DNA of 64,000 nucleotides, taken from assembly GCA_035575715.1 (NCBI GenBank), contig DATLXN010000026.1, forward strand, positions 1 to 64,000, written 5' to 3'. The DNA is from JACCSI01 sp035575715. GTDB lineage: Bacteria > Acidobacteriota > Vicinamibacteria > Vicinamibacterales > UBA2999. Both the position numbers and the translations under genes were made by a program. This document shows positions 15,864 to 26,100 of the stretch, piece by piece (within the stretch, counting starts at the first letter, position 1; every line of letters starts with the position of its first letter). The notes below the pieces were generated by a model, which was given only the letters and a program-made list of their open reading frames with translations, made no database searches and had not been told where the DNA came from.

Positions 15864-17453
15864 CATGGCCGCCCGCCTGCTGACATCCTTCAAAAACGTG
15901 AAGGCGGCGACCGGCGAGAGGGTAATGCCGGTGAGATCATGTTGCGCGACGGCAACGTTGGTCTTATACCAAAGGCTGATATACGGCGCGTCCTCAGCGA
16001 CGCGCCGCTGCACTTCCCGATACAGGTTGCCGCGCGTCTCGTAGTCGGTGGCCGATGACGCTTCGTCGATCAGTCGATCGATCTCGGGATTGCTGTAGAA
16101 GCCGCGATTGAATCCCGACGGCGGCATTTGCTTCGAGTGGAAGACGCGGCGCAGCATGTCGGGATCGGTGATGCCCACCCACTGCAGCGTGACCAACTGA
16201 AAGTTGCCGCCGGCGACGTCCTTCGATAAGGTCGCAAACTCGTAGCTGCGCACGTCCGCATCGATGCCCACCTTGCGCAGGTCCTGCTGAATCACGGTCG
16301 CTTGTAGGCGGTAGAACTCATTGGTAGACACCTTGAGCGTCACGCGCAGTCGCGGCCGCGGCCCATTGCCGTCGGGATCGGGATAGCCGGCCGCATCAAG
16401 CAACGCCATCGCTTTGGCCGGGTCGTGTGCAAACTGTGGCACGTCCGACGCGAACGCCCATGAGGCGGGTGGCACCACGCCGACCGCCGGCTGGGCCAGC
16501 CCGCGACGAAGGTATTTCACGATCGCCTGGCGATCGATGGCGTAACTGATCGCTTGGCGCACACGTTTGTCGGCGAGCATCGGGTCGCGCAAGTTCAAGC
16601 CCACGTATGCGTAGTCGGTACCTGTCGATGCGGCGATTTGCATCGACCCGTCTTCGCGAAACTGTTCGACCGTATCGGGGCTGAGGTCGTTGACGACCAT
16701 GTCCACGGTGCCCTTTTTGAGCTCCAGGCCGCGCATGATTTCGTCGGGGACGACTTTCAGGGTCACGCCGGCGTTCTTAGCCGCTCCCTGGTAGTAGTCC
16801 TTGAAGGCGACCAGCTCGAGGCGATCGTCGACAGCGTATCTGGCAAATGCGTACGGTCCGGTCCCGACCGGGCGGGTGCGAAGCTCGTTACCGGCACCGG
16901 CAGGGATAATCGGTAGCACCAACTGAATCAAAAACGACCCAGACGGTTCCTTGAGGACAAAGCGGGCCGTGTATTTGTCCACCGGCTCTACTCGCGCGAG
17001 GACGGTGTAGGCGCCGCGTCGAGCCGAGACAAACTTCGGATCGATCAGGCTGCCGAAGGTGTGTACGACATCGGCGGAGGTCAGCTCGTGTCCGTCGTGA
17101 AAACGGACCCCCTGCCGCAGATGCACCAGATAGGTCACTGCGTCGGGCTGTTCCCAATGCGTGGCCAGGCCGGGGCCGACCCGCAGTTGCGCGTCGAGCT
17201 TGAGCAAGTCGTCGTAGACGAGATGAAACACTTTTTGAGAAATCTCATCGGTGCCGACGCGCGGGTCGAAACTGTTGGGCGAGGTCGGCACCGCGAGCGT
17301 GATCACGTTGGGGTCGCGAGGCTGCGCCTGAGTGCAGGCGGAAGCACAGACCAATGCCAGCCACACGCCCGTGGCACGGAAGCACGGAAGCACGGATTTG
17401 TTTAGTTTGCTTCCGCGTTGCCGCGATTCCGTGCATCGTGCCGGGATAGTCAT
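15858..17453 (-). CDS. Peptide-type ABC transporter substrate-binding lipoprotein (SBP family 5)
   Basis: The open frame from ATG 17453 gives 531 residues and overlaps the mutS stop by 4 nt. The extra N-terminus up to about residue 28 is encoded by a CACGGA-type repeat, so the true start may be GTG 17393, giving MLPCFRATGVWLALVCASAC, a good lipoprotein signal with the lipid-modified cysteine last. The mature part is a DppA/OppA-type binding protein: SFDPRVGTDEISQKVFHLVYDDL, YLVHLRQGVRFHDGHELTSADVVHTF, VRQAISYAIDRQAIV. Such proteins bind oligopeptides, nickel or sugars in the periplasm. No permease or ATPase genes accompany it. Confidence 0.85.
   Translation of the reverse strand: MTIPARCTESRQRGSKLNKSVLPCFRATGVWLALVCASACTQAQPRDPNVITLAVPTSPNSFDPRVGTDEISQKVFHLVYDDLLKLDAQLRVGPGLATHWEQPDAVTYLVHLRQGVRFHDGHELTSADVVHTFGSLIDPKFVSARRGAYTVLARVEPVDKYTARFVLKEPSGSFLIQLVLPIIPAGAGNELRTRPVGTGPYAFARYAVDDRLELVAFKDYYQGAAKNAGVTLKVVPDEIMRGLELKKGTVDMVVNDLSPDTVEQFREDGSMQIAASTGTDYAYVGLNLRDPMLADKRVRQAISYAIDRQAIVKYLRRGLAQPAVGVVPPASWAFASDVPQFAHDPAKAMALLDAAGYPDPDGNGPRPRLRVTLKVSTNEFYRLQATVIQQDLRKVGIDADVRSYEFATLSKDVAGGNFQLVTLQWVGITDPDMLRRVFHSKQMPPSGFNRGFYSNPEIDRLIDEASSATDYETRGNLYREVQRRVAEDAPYISLWYKTNVAVAQHDLTGITLSPVAAFTFLKDVSRRAAME
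17373..17442. repeat. CACGGA octad inverted repeat I
   Basis: The left arm contains GCACGGAA, GCACGGAA, GCACGGAT in 8-bp register. The right arm carries the complementary spelling (TTCCGCG, TTCCGTGC, CGTGCC), ending at 17442. The element lies between mutS and the lipoprotein gene and runs into the latter's possible coding start. The spelling matches element H. Confidence 0.65.
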
Positions 17454-20128
17454 TCAACCTCTCGCTTCAACTCCGACAAGGCTTGCAGGGCCTCGAGCGG
17501 CGTCATCCGATTCAAGTCCATCTCGCGTAGCCGCGCGCGCAGCCGCTCATCGGCTTCATTGACCGCCACCTGAAAGAGTCCCAGTTGCTCTTGCGCGGCG
17601 GGCGGGGCGGCGTTGAGCGCGGGACGGCCGCCTCGCGACAACTCATCGTGCTCGAGCGAACTCAAAATGTCGCGGGCACGGGCGATCACGCTGGGCGGCA
17701 ACCCGGCCAGACGCGCCACTTGAATACCGTAACTCCGATCGGAACGGCCAGGCAGGATCTTGTGGAGAAACACAATCTCATCCTTCCATTCGCGGGCGGT
17801 GACGTGCGCGTTGACGACACCGGGCAGCCCATCCGCGAGGTCGGTCAGCTCGTGGTAGTGCGTGGCGAACATCGTCTTGGGCCGGGCACGGGTGTTCTTG
17901 GCGAGATGCTCGGCGACCGCCCAGGCGATGCTCAGACCGTCAAAGGTGGCGGTGCCGCGCCCGATTTCGTCAAGGACCACCAGACTGCGCGACGTCGCGC
18001 CGTTCAGGATATGGGCGGTCTCCTGCATTTCGACCATGAATGTCGACTGTCCGCGCGCGATGTTGTCGGAGGCGCCGACCCGCGCGTAGATGCGATCGAC
18101 GATGCCGACCTTGGCTTCGCGTGCCGGCACAAACGATCCCGATTGCGCCATCAGACAGACCAGTGCGACCTGCCGCAGGTAGGTCGACTTGCCGCCCATG
18201 TTGGGCCCGGTCAAGATCACCAGCTGGTGAGAGGTGCCGTTGAGCCGGACGTCATTGGGCACAAACGCGCCACTCGCCAGACGTTCCACGACCGGATGCC
18301 GCAGGTCGAGGGCGATTAACTCATCGCCGTCATCGACCATCGGCTTGGTGTAATTGCAGACCGTGGCGGTTTCGGCCAGGGCCGCCAATACATCGAGCGA
18401 CGCCAGGGCACGCGCGCTATCGAGAATGCGTGGCGCTTCGAGCGCCACGCGGTGGCGCAACGCCTCGAACAATTCCAGCTCGCGTTCGACGATGCGCTCA
18501 TCGGCGCCGAGCACTTTCTCTTCGTACTCTTTCAGCGCCGGAGTGACGAACCGCTCACCGCCGGCGATGGTTTGCTTGCGCTGATAATCTGTCGGCACCG
18601 CGTGCAGGTTCGACTTCGAGACCTCGATGTAATACCCGTAGACGCGATTGAAGCGGACCTTGAGCGAATGAATGCCGGTCCGGGTGCGCTCGTGTTCCTC
18701 GAGTTCGGCAATGACCTGCTTGCCCGAGCGCGAAATGTGGCGCAGTTCGTCGACTTCCGCATCGACGCCGTCGCGGAGGAACCCGCCGTCGCGCGCCAGG
18801 GCCGGCGGCTCGTCCTGGATCGCTTCTTCAATCCACGCGCGAATATCGGCCAGTTCGTCGAGCTCACCGACCAGGCTGTTGACCAGCGGCGCCAGGCAAT
18901 CCTTCAGGAGCGCACGCACGCGAGGCAGTGCGGCCACCGACTGGCGCAGGCCGACCAGATCGCGTGGACTTGCCGTCGACAACGCGACCCGCGACGTCAG
19001 GCGCTCGAGGTCATGGACTGTTTTCAGCGTCTCGCGGACTTTGCCGCGATCGGTGGTGCGGAAGGCGAGTTCTTCGACGGCATCGAGGCGATCGCGAATC
19101 GCCTCGAGCGCGATCAACGGACGGAGCAGCCACCCGCGGAGCATGCGCGCGCCCATCGGCGTGATCGTGCGATCGATCTCGTGGAGGAGCGAGCCCTGCC
19201 GGCCGCCTTCGCACGCTTCAACCAGTTCTAAATGTTCGATGGTGGTCGGGTCGATCAGCAGCGTGTCGTTCGCCTCCTTGAGCCGCATCGTGCGGACATG
19301 CGCGAGGTCGGCCTTCTGGGTATCGCGGAGATACCGCACCAGCGCGCCGGCCGCACACACCGCGGTCGGCCGCCGTTCGAGTCCGTAGCCTTCGAGGTTG
19401 GTCACCCGCAGTTGCTCGAGCAGTGTCTGGCGTGCCGTCTCGAGCTCAAAGTGCCAGCCGTCAATCTCGGTGACCGCGATGCGGCGCGCGGCGAGTTCCG
19501 GCATCAGGGCGGCGAGATCCCCGCCGCCGGACACGACAATCTCACGCGGCTGCAACACCGTGATTTCATCGCGGAGCGCCTGCACGCCGGCCGCCCCGGC
19601 GTATTCGGCGGCACTGAATTCGCCGGTCGACAAGTCGATCAGCGCGACGCCGATCCCGCCGGGCCGAGCGCCGTCTTGCGGCGCGCCGACGCCAACGATC
19701 GACATCAGGAACGCCGGCTCCCGGGCCTCGAGGTACGACGCATCGGTCAGCGTGCCTGGCGAGACCACACGGACGACCTCGCGCTTGACGACGCCCTTGG
19801 CCTTGCGGGGATCTTCAACCTGTTCGCAGATCGCCACGCGGTAGCCTTTTTTCACCAGCCGCGCGATGTAGGTGTCCGCGGCGTGATAGGGAATGCCGCA
19901 CATCGGCACCGCGGTCCCCGCCGCATCCTTGGACCGCGACGTCAGCGTCAGCTCCAGCGCGCGCGAGGCGACCAGCGCATCCTCGTAGAACATTTCGTAA
20001 AAGTCGCCCATCCGGAAAAACACGATTGCGCTGCGATACTGACGTTTGGCGTCGAAGTATTGCCGCATCGCCGGCGTCAGGTTGGCGGGGGTCGGGAGCG
20101 TCGCGGAAGACTCGGGCGGTTGGGACAC
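17450..20128 (-). CDS. mutS: DNA mismatch repair protein MutS
   Basis: The protein has 892 residues from GTG 20128. Domain I carries the mismatch-reading F-x-E motif in RMGDFYEMFYEDA. The Walker A P-loop is ILTGPNMGGKSTYLRQVAL, Walker B is in SLVVLDEIGRGTATFDG, and the helix-turn-helix C-terminal region contains YGIQVARLAGLPPSVIARA. It binds mismatches and recruits MutL; no mutL is in the window. A TAGCTT -10 box lies exactly 6 nt before the GTG, predicting a leaderless mRNA. The gene is divergent from tsaB with only 25 bp between the start codons. Confidence 0.97.
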   Translation of the reverse strand: MSQPPESSATLPTPANLTPAMRQYFDAKRQYRSAIVFFRMGDFYEMFYEDALVASRALELTLTSRSKDAAGTAVPMCGIPYHAADTYIARLVKKGYRVAICEQVEDPRKAKGVVKREVVRVVSPGTLTDASYLEAREPAFLMSIVGVGAPQDGARPGGIGVALIDLSTGEFSAAEYAGAAGVQALRDEITVLQPREIVVSGGGDLAALMPELAARRIAVTEIDGWHFELETARQTLLEQLRVTNLEGYGLERRPTAVCAAGALVRYLRDTQKADLAHVRTMRLKEANDTLLIDPTTIEHLELVEACEGGRQGSLLHEIDRTITPMGARMLRGWLLRPLIALEAIRDRLDAVEELAFRTTDRGKVRETLKTVHDLERLTSRVALSTASPRDLVGLRQSVAALPRVRALLKDCLAPLVNSLVGELDELADIRAWIEEAIQDEPPALARDGGFLRDGVDAEVDELRHISRSGKQVIAELEEHERTRTGIHSLKVRFNRVYGYYIEVSKSNLHAVPTDYQRKQTIAGGERFVTPALKEYEEKVLGADERIVERELELFEALRHRVALEAPRILDSARALASLDVLAALAETATVCNYTKPMVDDGDELIALDLRHPVVERLASGAFVPNDVRLNGTSHQLVILTGPNMGGKSTYLRQVALVCLMAQSGSFVPAREAKVGIVDRIYARVGASDNIARGQSTFMVEMQETAHILNGATSRSLVVLDEIGRGTATFDGLSIAWAVAEHLAKNTRARPKTMFATHYHELTDLADGLPGVVNAHVTAREWKDEIVFLHKILPGRSDRSYGIQVARLAGLPPSVIARARDILSSLEHDELSRGGRPALNAAPPAAQEQLGLFQVAVNEADERLRARLREMDLNRMTPLEALQALSELKREVE

Positions 20129-20134
20129 GACAGT

Positions 20135-20144
20135 AAGCTACGAT
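20135..20144. promoter_or_regulatory. Overlapping divergent -10 boxes of mutS and tsaB
   Basis: Minus-strand TAGCTT (20140-20135) is 6 nt from the mutS GTG. Plus-strand TACGAT (20139-20144) is 9 nt from the tsaB GTG. The two boxes share two bases, so polymerase probably cannot occupy both at once. Confidence 0.5.
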
Positions 20145-20153
20145 CATACCGCC

Positions 20154-20840
20154 GTGCTCATCCTGGCGCTCGACACGACCACTCGCGGCGGTAGTATCGC
20201 GATCACCCGCGACCAGGTCGTCGCTGCGGTGGTGGAGGGCGACGCGTCGAGAACGCACGGCGAGCGGCTGCCCGAGGAAATCCAACGCGCGTTAACGGCC
20301 GCGGGGGTGGCTGCGGCCGATCTCGACCTGCTCGTCGTCGCCAGCGGTCCCGGAGCGTTCACCGGTCTGCGCATTGGCATCGCCGCGATTCAGGGACTGT
20401 CGATGGTCGTCGGCGCGCCGGTGATTGGGATCTCGGCGCTGGACGCGCTGGCCGAGCTGACCTGGCCGGCCGTCGATACGTCGGTGACCACGCTCGCGGC
20501 GTGGATGGACGCGGCCCGCGGAGAAGTGTTCGCGGTGGATTACACGCGTAGCGGTCAGAGCGACCCGGTGGTCGCGTCGCCCGCGGCAATCTTGTCGACG
20601 ATCAGTCCGAACCCCACCGGCATCGCGTTTGTCGGCGACGGCGCCTCCCGCTACCGAGCCGACATTCTGGCGTGGGCGCCGCACAGCGCGATCCTGCCGC
20701 TGCCGGTGGCATTGGCGCCCACCCTGGCGCTGATTGGCGAGCGACGCGTCGATGCGGCCGGGCCACCGCACGCGCTACAGCCGCTCTACATCCGTCGCCC
20801 TGACCCGGAACTGGAACGACTGCGTCGCAGCGGCGCATGA
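20154..20840 (+). CDS. tsaB: tRNA threonylcarbamoyladenosine biosynthesis protein TsaB
   Basis: The protein has 228 residues from GTG 20154. The ASKHA-fold start ILALDTTTRGGSIAI and the TsaB signature ASGPGAFTGLRIGIAAIQGLS are clear. TsaB pairs with TsaD and TsaE to install t6A37 on ANN-decoding tRNAs. Those partners are not in the window. It overlaps rimI by 4 nt (ATGA), a common tsaB-rimI pairing. Confidence 0.93.
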   Translation: MLILALDTTTRGGSIAITRDQVVAAVVEGDASRTHGERLPEEIQRALTAAGVAAADLDLLVVASGPGAFTGLRIGIAAIQGLSMVVGAPVIGISALDALAELTWPAVDTSVTTLAAWMDAARGEVFAVDYTRSGQSDPVVASPAAILSTISPNPTGIAFVGDGASRYRADILAWAPHSAILPLPVALAPTLALIGERRVDAAGPPHALQPLYIRRPDPELERLRRSGA

Positions 20841-21289
20841 ACGCGACGGTCGAACGAATCGCCGGCAGTGCCGATTTGGACGGCGTCCTCGAGATCGAGC
20901 AGGCGTCGTTCAACAACCCGACCACGCGCGAATGGTATGAAGGGGAGTTGCAGCGTCCCGAGGTCTGCTACATCTATGTCATTCGGACCGACGCGGAGCG
21001 TGTCGCGGGGTTCTGCGCCTTCTGGAAGGTCGTCGACCAGATTCACATCAACAACCTGGCGATTCGGCCGGCGCTCCGGCACAGCGGGCTTGGCCGCCTC
21101 CTGCTGTCGCGCGTCCTCAACGAGGCGCGCGGGATGGGTGCGCCGAATGCCACGCTGGAAGTGCGGCGCTCCAACGACGCGGCGCGCCGGCTTTATGAAG
21201 GAGCGGGGTTCTTTCTCGCCGGAGTGCGGGCCAGTTACTACAGCAAGCCCGTAGAGGACGCCTTGATCTTGTCCCGACGGGAAGGCTGA
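20837..21289 (+). CDS. rimI: Ribosomal-protein-alanine N-acetyltransferase RimI
   Basis: The protein has 150 residues of the GNAT fold. The acetyl-CoA-binding motif appears in IRPALRHSGLGRLLLSRVL (RxxGxG/A type), followed by ATLEVRRSNDAARRLYEGAGF. RimI acetylates the N-terminal alanine of ribosomal protein S18. The ATG overlaps the tsaB stop, so translation is coupled. Confidence 0.88.
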   Translation: MNATVERIAGSADLDGVLEIEQASFNNPTTREWYEGELQRPEVCYIYVIRTDAERVAGFCAFWKVVDQIHINNLAIRPALRHSGLGRLLLSRVLNEARGMGAPNATLEVRRSNDAARRLYEGAGFFLAGVRASYYSKPVEDALILSRREG

Positions 21290-21393
21290 GGTGCGCGTCT
21301 GTCGCGGCTGTTGCAACCCCCCGAGCGCGGTGCTAGAGTGCGCCTTGAGAGCGGGCGCATCCCGCACCCACTCCAGAAGGGAGGCGGAGCACG

Positions 21394-21639
21394 ATGGCTG
21401 AGGCCCAGGATATCAAGCACCTGCTCCTCGAGACCAACGGCGAGTACCGCCGGTTGGTCACGAAGCATCACCAGCTCGATGATCGTCTGCACGAGCTCAC
21501 CACCAAGCACTACCTGTCCGACACCGAGCAAGTCGAAGAAGTCACCCTCAAAAAACAGAAATTACTACTGAAGGACCGCATGGAAGATCTGGCGCGGCGC
21601 GGTCCGGCCAGTTCGCGCGGCCCGATGCTCGCCACCTGA
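21394..21639 (+). CDS. DUF465/YdcH-like small protein
   Basis: The protein has 81 residues and is predicted to be a helical hairpin: DIKHLLLETNGEYRRLVTKHHQLDDRL, then VEEVTLKKQKLLLKDRMEDLA. The H-x-L-D-x-x-L spacing and the LKKxKLxLKD end are those of the YdcH/DUF465 family, whose function is unknown. GGGAGG at 21379-21384 is a good ribosome-binding site upstream of the ATG. Its gene ends beside the GAAAGAC heptad repeat C. Confidence 0.8.
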   Translation: MAEAQDIKHLLLETNGEYRRLVTKHHQLDDRLHELTTKHYLSDTEQVEEVTLKKQKLLLKDRMEDLARRGPASSRGPMLAT

Positions 21640-21656
21640 ACGCTGACGCCGGCCAA

Positions 21657-21741
21657 GACGAAACACGAAAGACGAAAGACAAAAAGAGCCGGAGCACTGC
21701 CGGTTGCGCTTTTCGTCTTTCGGCTTTCGCCTTTCGCCCTG
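21657..21741. repeat. GACGAAA heptad inverted repeat C
   Basis: The left arm has GACGAAA, CACGAAA, GACGAAA, GACAAAA in 7-bp register (21657-21684). The right arm has CGTCTTT, CGGCTTT, CGCCTTT (21714-21734), the same spelling inverted. A CCGG-containing segment lies between the arms. The element fills the gap between the DUF465 gene and psd and shares its spelling with element D. Confidence 0.7.
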
Positions 21742-21748
21742 GAACCCA

Positions 21749-21754
21749 TATCAT
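21749..21754 (+). promoter_or_regulatory. -10 box (TATCAT) for psd
   Basis: TATCAT ends 6 nt before ATG 21761, without a Shine-Dalgarno sequence. Predicted leaderless start. Confidence 0.55.
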
Positions 21755-21760
21755 CGGGCG

Positions 21761-22390
21761 ATGGGCATTGATCGCTCCGGTTGGCCATTCATTCTGGTCG
21801 CACTGATTATCGGCCTCCTGGTCGGGTGGTCTTTCGGCAGCCTGTGGGCCATTCCATTCCTGTTCCTGAGCGCGTTCTTCCTGTTCTTCTTCCGCGATCC
21901 GGACCGGACGGTCCCGGCAGATCCCCATCTGGTCGTGTCACCAGCCGACGGCCGCGTGATGATCGTCGGCGACCCGCCGCGCACCGGCGCTCCGGCGGGC
22001 GAGTGGCAGCGGATCACGATTTTCCTCTCGCCCATGGATGTGCACATTAATCGCGCGCCGGTCGACGGCCGGATCACCAAGGTCGAATACCACGCCGGCA
22101 AGTTCCTGCCCGCGTACAAAGAAGAGGCAGGGACGCACAACGAATGGACCGAGGTGTGGATCGAGCACGGCGGCATGCCGATTGTCGTGCGGCAGATCGT
22201 CGGGATCCTCGCGCGTCGCATCGTGACGCGTCTCGAAGTGGGCCAGCAGGTCACCCGCGGCGAGCGGTTCGGGATTATGAAGTTCGGCTCGCGGATCGAC
22301 CTCTACCTGCCGCTGTCGGCCAAGATGCGGGTCAAGCCGGGCGACAAGGTGGTCGGGGGCGAGTCAACCCTTGCGACACTGGAGCGCTGA
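21761..22390 (+). CDS. psd: Phosphatidylserine decarboxylase, short (archaeal-type) form
   Basis: The protein has 209 residues. Two N-terminal hydrophobic helices (about 8-45) anchor it in the inner membrane. The catalytic core contains VVSPADGRVM, SPMDVHINRAPVDGRI and, near the end, RFGIMKFGSRIDLYLP, where cleavage before the serine of GSR creates the pyruvoyl cofactor. It converts phosphatidylserine to phosphatidylethanolamine. pssA starts immediately after the stop codon, so consecutive steps are encoded together. Confidence 0.93.
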   Translation: MGIDRSGWPFILVALIIGLLVGWSFGSLWAIPFLFLSAFFLFFFRDPDRTVPADPHLVVSPADGRVMIVGDPPRTGAPAGEWQRITIFLSPMDVHINRAPVDGRITKVEYHAGKFLPAYKEEAGTHNEWTEVWIEHGGMPIVVRQIVGILARRIVTRLEVGQQVTRGERFGIMKFGSRIDLYLPLSAKMRVKPGDKVVGGESTLATLER

Positions 22391-23155
22391 GTGATCGAGA
22401 GTCCGCAACCGCGAGGCATTCGTCGCGGCGTGTCACTCCTGCCCAGCCTGTTCACCCTGGCCAACGTGTTCTGCGGCTGGTCCTGTGTGGTCTACGCCAT
22501 GCGCGGCGAACTGGAAACCGCCGCGCCCTTCATTGGCGTCGCGCTGGTGTTGGACATGCTCGACGGGCGGATCGCGCGGATGACCAACACGGCAAGCGAG
22601 TTTGGCGTCCAGCTCGATTCGTTGGCCGACATCATTTCGTTCGGGATGGCGCCGGCGGTGCTGGCCTATGCCTGGGGACTGACGCCGCTCGGTCGCCTCG
22701 GTTGGGCGGCTGGCTTTCTGTTTGTGACCGCCGCGGCACTGCGTCTGGCCCGGTTCAACATTCAGCAGCACACCGACAAGCGATTTTTTGTTGGCCTGGC
22801 CAGTCCGGCCGCAGCCGCCCTCGTCGCCTCGACGGTGTTCTATTATCCGTACGGGCTGCAGACCAAGCCCGAAGCGTACCTGGGGGTGCTGCTGGCCGTG
22901 GTGCCGGCCGTGTTGATGGTCAGCACCCTTCGCTTCCGCAGCTTCAAAGGGGTCGATTTAGGCGAACGTCGCCGGTATACGGTGCTGGCAGGGTTCGCCT
23001 TACTGATCGCGCTCATCGTGACCTTTCCGCACGAGGTCTTGCTGATCATGGCCTATGCCTACTTAGCGTCTGGCTTCATCGATCTGGCGATTCATAAACT
23101 TCGTCGCCGTGACCACGACGCTACGCCGCCGCCGCCGCAACCGTTGGCAGCGTGA
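22391..23155 (+). CDS. pssA: CDP-diacylglycerol--serine O-phosphatidyltransferase
   Basis: The protein has 254 residues from GTG 22391, directly abutting the psd stop. The CDP-alcohol phosphatidyltransferase signature DGxxARxxxxxxxxGxxxDxxxD is complete (DGRIARMT...FGVQLDSLAD). Several membrane helices follow. It makes phosphatidylserine from CDP-DAG and serine for the preceding Psd. Its 3' end overlaps that of the convergent sensor kinase by 35 bp. Confidence 0.95.
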   Translation: MIESPQPRGIRRGVSLLPSLFTLANVFCGWSCVVYAMRGELETAAPFIGVALVLDMLDGRIARMTNTASEFGVQLDSLADIISFGMAPAVLAYAWGLTPLGRLGWAAGFLFVTAAALRLARFNIQQHTDKRFFVGLASPAAAALVASTVFYYPYGLQTKPEAYLGVLLAVVPAVLMVSTLRFRSFKGVDLGERRRYTVLAGFALLIALIVTFPHEVLLIMAYAYLASGFIDLAIHKLRRRDHDATPPPPQPLAA

Positions 23156-26100
23156 TCCGAACGGTGGTGCCGCGACCACGTTCGCTGTCGACGGCAATCG
23201 TCCCGCCATTCAGTTCGACGTTGCGCTTGGCAATTGTCAACCCGAGCCCCGTGCCGCTGGCGCGGGTCGAGAAGTAGGGTTCGAATAACCGCTCCATTGC
23301 GGCCGCGTCCATCCCCACCCCGGTATCGGCAATCGACAGTTCGACAGCGTGATCCGAGAGTGCCTGCGCTGAGAGGCGAAGATTGCCGCCGCCTGGCATG
23401 GCGTGCAGCGCATTCTCAATCACGTTGGTGAGCGCGCGGGCCAGGACCATTTTGTCGACCATCAACATCGGCAACGAGGCGGGCACGTCGACGTCAATAG
23501 CGACGCGGCCAGCCAGCCCGGTGCGGTACGACGTGATCACCTCATCGATCAGGTCATGCAGTGAGCTGGGAGCAGGCTTGACCGTCGGCGACGAAGCGAA
23601 ACTGGAGAACTCGCTGGCGATCGAGCGGAGCAGGCGCACCTGGGTCAGGATGTTGGTCACGCATTCCTGCAGCACGTGTCCCATCGGCTCGCCGCGATCT
23701 TCGTGGACGCGGCGCAGGTGCTCAGCGTTCAGCTGAATCGGCGTCAACGGGTTCTTGATGTCGTGAGCCACCTGGCGCGCCATATCGGCCCACGCCGCCA
23801 AGCGGTTGGTCCGTTCGAGCTCGACTCGCTGGCGCTGGAGATCCGCCGCCATCCGGTTGAAGGCTTCCACCAGACGCCTGAATTCATCAGACGAGGTCGC
23901 CAGAATGCGCGCGTCGAGATCGCCTCGCGCGATCCGCCCGGTGGCTTTCATCAGCCGGTTCACCGGGTCGGCAATCCGCTCGGCCATCGAATAGCCGATG
24001 ATCGCGCCCAGCATGATGAACAGGACTGCCGCCAGGAGTACGCGGCGGTCCAGCTCGTCGATTTGCGCTTCGATCTCCTGTTGGCGCAGCGTCAGGGGCA
24101 CCGTCAGGATCGCCTCGCGATTCTGCACCCGCACCGGTGCGGCGGCGATCAGGTAATCATAGGCGCCGACCGTTTCTTCGCCGACGTACGACGACCGGCC
24201 GTCGAGCATGATCGCGCGATAGACCGCGCCCTGGGTCCGCGTCGGCAACAGGCCCGAGGCAAACAAGTTACGTTCGCTCGAGGCGAGCAGGCCGGAGCCG
24301 TCGAAAATGTTGACGTCCTGCGCGATGACCCGACTGAGCCAGACCACGAGGTTATCGTCGATGACGTCGGTCGCCGCGCCGTCAATGCTGTTAAGACTGC
24401 CGACGTCTTCGACCACGCGACTCGCCGAGGCTGCCGTCCGGGTCGCCTCCATTTCAAGGTCGGCTTGCATCAACGTCGCGATGTAGTCGCGAGTGACCAA
24501 CGCCAGCACGAGGACCGGGACAACCGCCGCCGCCACGAACGCGATGAACAACTTGCGGTAGAAGCTCGCGCGCACCTCGCGCAGCACCGCCCGTCCGGAG
24601 GTCGGCGTCCGGTCGGCGATCAGTCCATAGACGAAGCCGCCGACGAGAAAGCACAGATAGGTGAGCGCCGCCAACGCCATCAGCTCGGCGAGATTGATCA
24701 GATGCGCGACCGCCCCGGCGCGCGGATAGCCCAACGCATAAATCGCGCTGCGGTCATTGAGAAAGTAAACGTCGTAATCAACATCGCCACGGACGACCCG
24801 CGCCCAAAACGGTTCGCGCGAGGCAAAGACTTTCTGAAAGACGTCCTCTGGAAGCGGCCACGCATCACGCCCTGACGAGTACAGCGGCCGGCGACTCCAA
24901 CCATAGGCAGTGAACTCGAGCGTGTCGCGCGGAGCCGGCTCGGTCGCCACCCCAGGCCCACGCAGCAAGGCGACATACGGGCTCTGCGCCGAAATGAATG
25001 ACAGGTTGCTGTAATCGAGCGTCACGTGCACCGCAATCGAGCCCGCCATCACACGCGCGCGCGCTGCGTCACCGGCGCAAATGCCGCGGCCGGCATGCAG
25101 CAGAATCCGTTCCTCTGAGAAGAACGGCGACACCTCTTCGAACAAGGCCCATGCACAGGACTCTTCCTGGTAGGTCTGCGCGGCGCCACCCTGCGGCAAT
25201 TTGAGCGCGAAACGGCTAACCAGCGATCCGGCATCGTTATAGAGCTCGACGGAGGTCGAGCGTTGATTGGCGAGCACCGTGCGGTCCCAGACCAGGTAGG
25301 CGGCGTCAGCCGACGGCGGACCCACGCGCGGCGGTTCCCCCGCCGCCACCAGTCCAGGCAGATCACGGATCGCATCGATCTGGTGGAGTGCCGCAGTCAG
25401 CTGTCGCTGCAAGTCACGTCGCTGATTCGCGACCTCTGGTCCGTAGCGCGTTTCAATCAGCTGCTGCCGCGCCCGGCCCGCGGCATCCACCAGTGAAGGA
25501 TAAAACACCAGTGACGGCAGCGCGAGCGCGAGGAAGAACGCGGCGAGACGCGCCGCTTGCGAAGCGTGCTCCAACGTCGCGCGCAGCCGGCGCAGCCGCC
25601 ACGCCACGGCGATCGCAACGGCCATCACCAGCGCCGCCGGTCCCACCGTCGAGCGGCCCCAGCCCTCTGTCGCCGCGAACAGCATCGCCACCGCAGGTGC
25701 CGCCCAGAACACGGGAATCCAGGCCCGCAGCCAGCGGTGCCCCAGGGCGACGACCCACGGCGCCGCGGCGATCCGGAAGATCAATACCAAGACGGCCAGC
25801 AACCCGGCATGGATAACGACTAACCCGGTCGCGATTGCCAGCCGCTGCGGTTCCCATGGGTGCAACGAGAAGTGCAGCAGGTCGTAGGGCATCAAGACCA
25901 GCCGCGTGCGGAGAAACAATTCGTAGCTGGCCAGTAGCGCGCCCGCCAATGCGCCCGCGAGCAGTTGCGCGATGACGAATGCCGCGACGTCGACCGGCCC
26001 TCGAGTCGGGAGGACACGCACGCGCCGCCGGCGTCCCTGGCGCCACTGCTCGAAGCTCGACGCGGCGAGGGCGATGAGAATGCCACCTCCCAAAGCGCTG

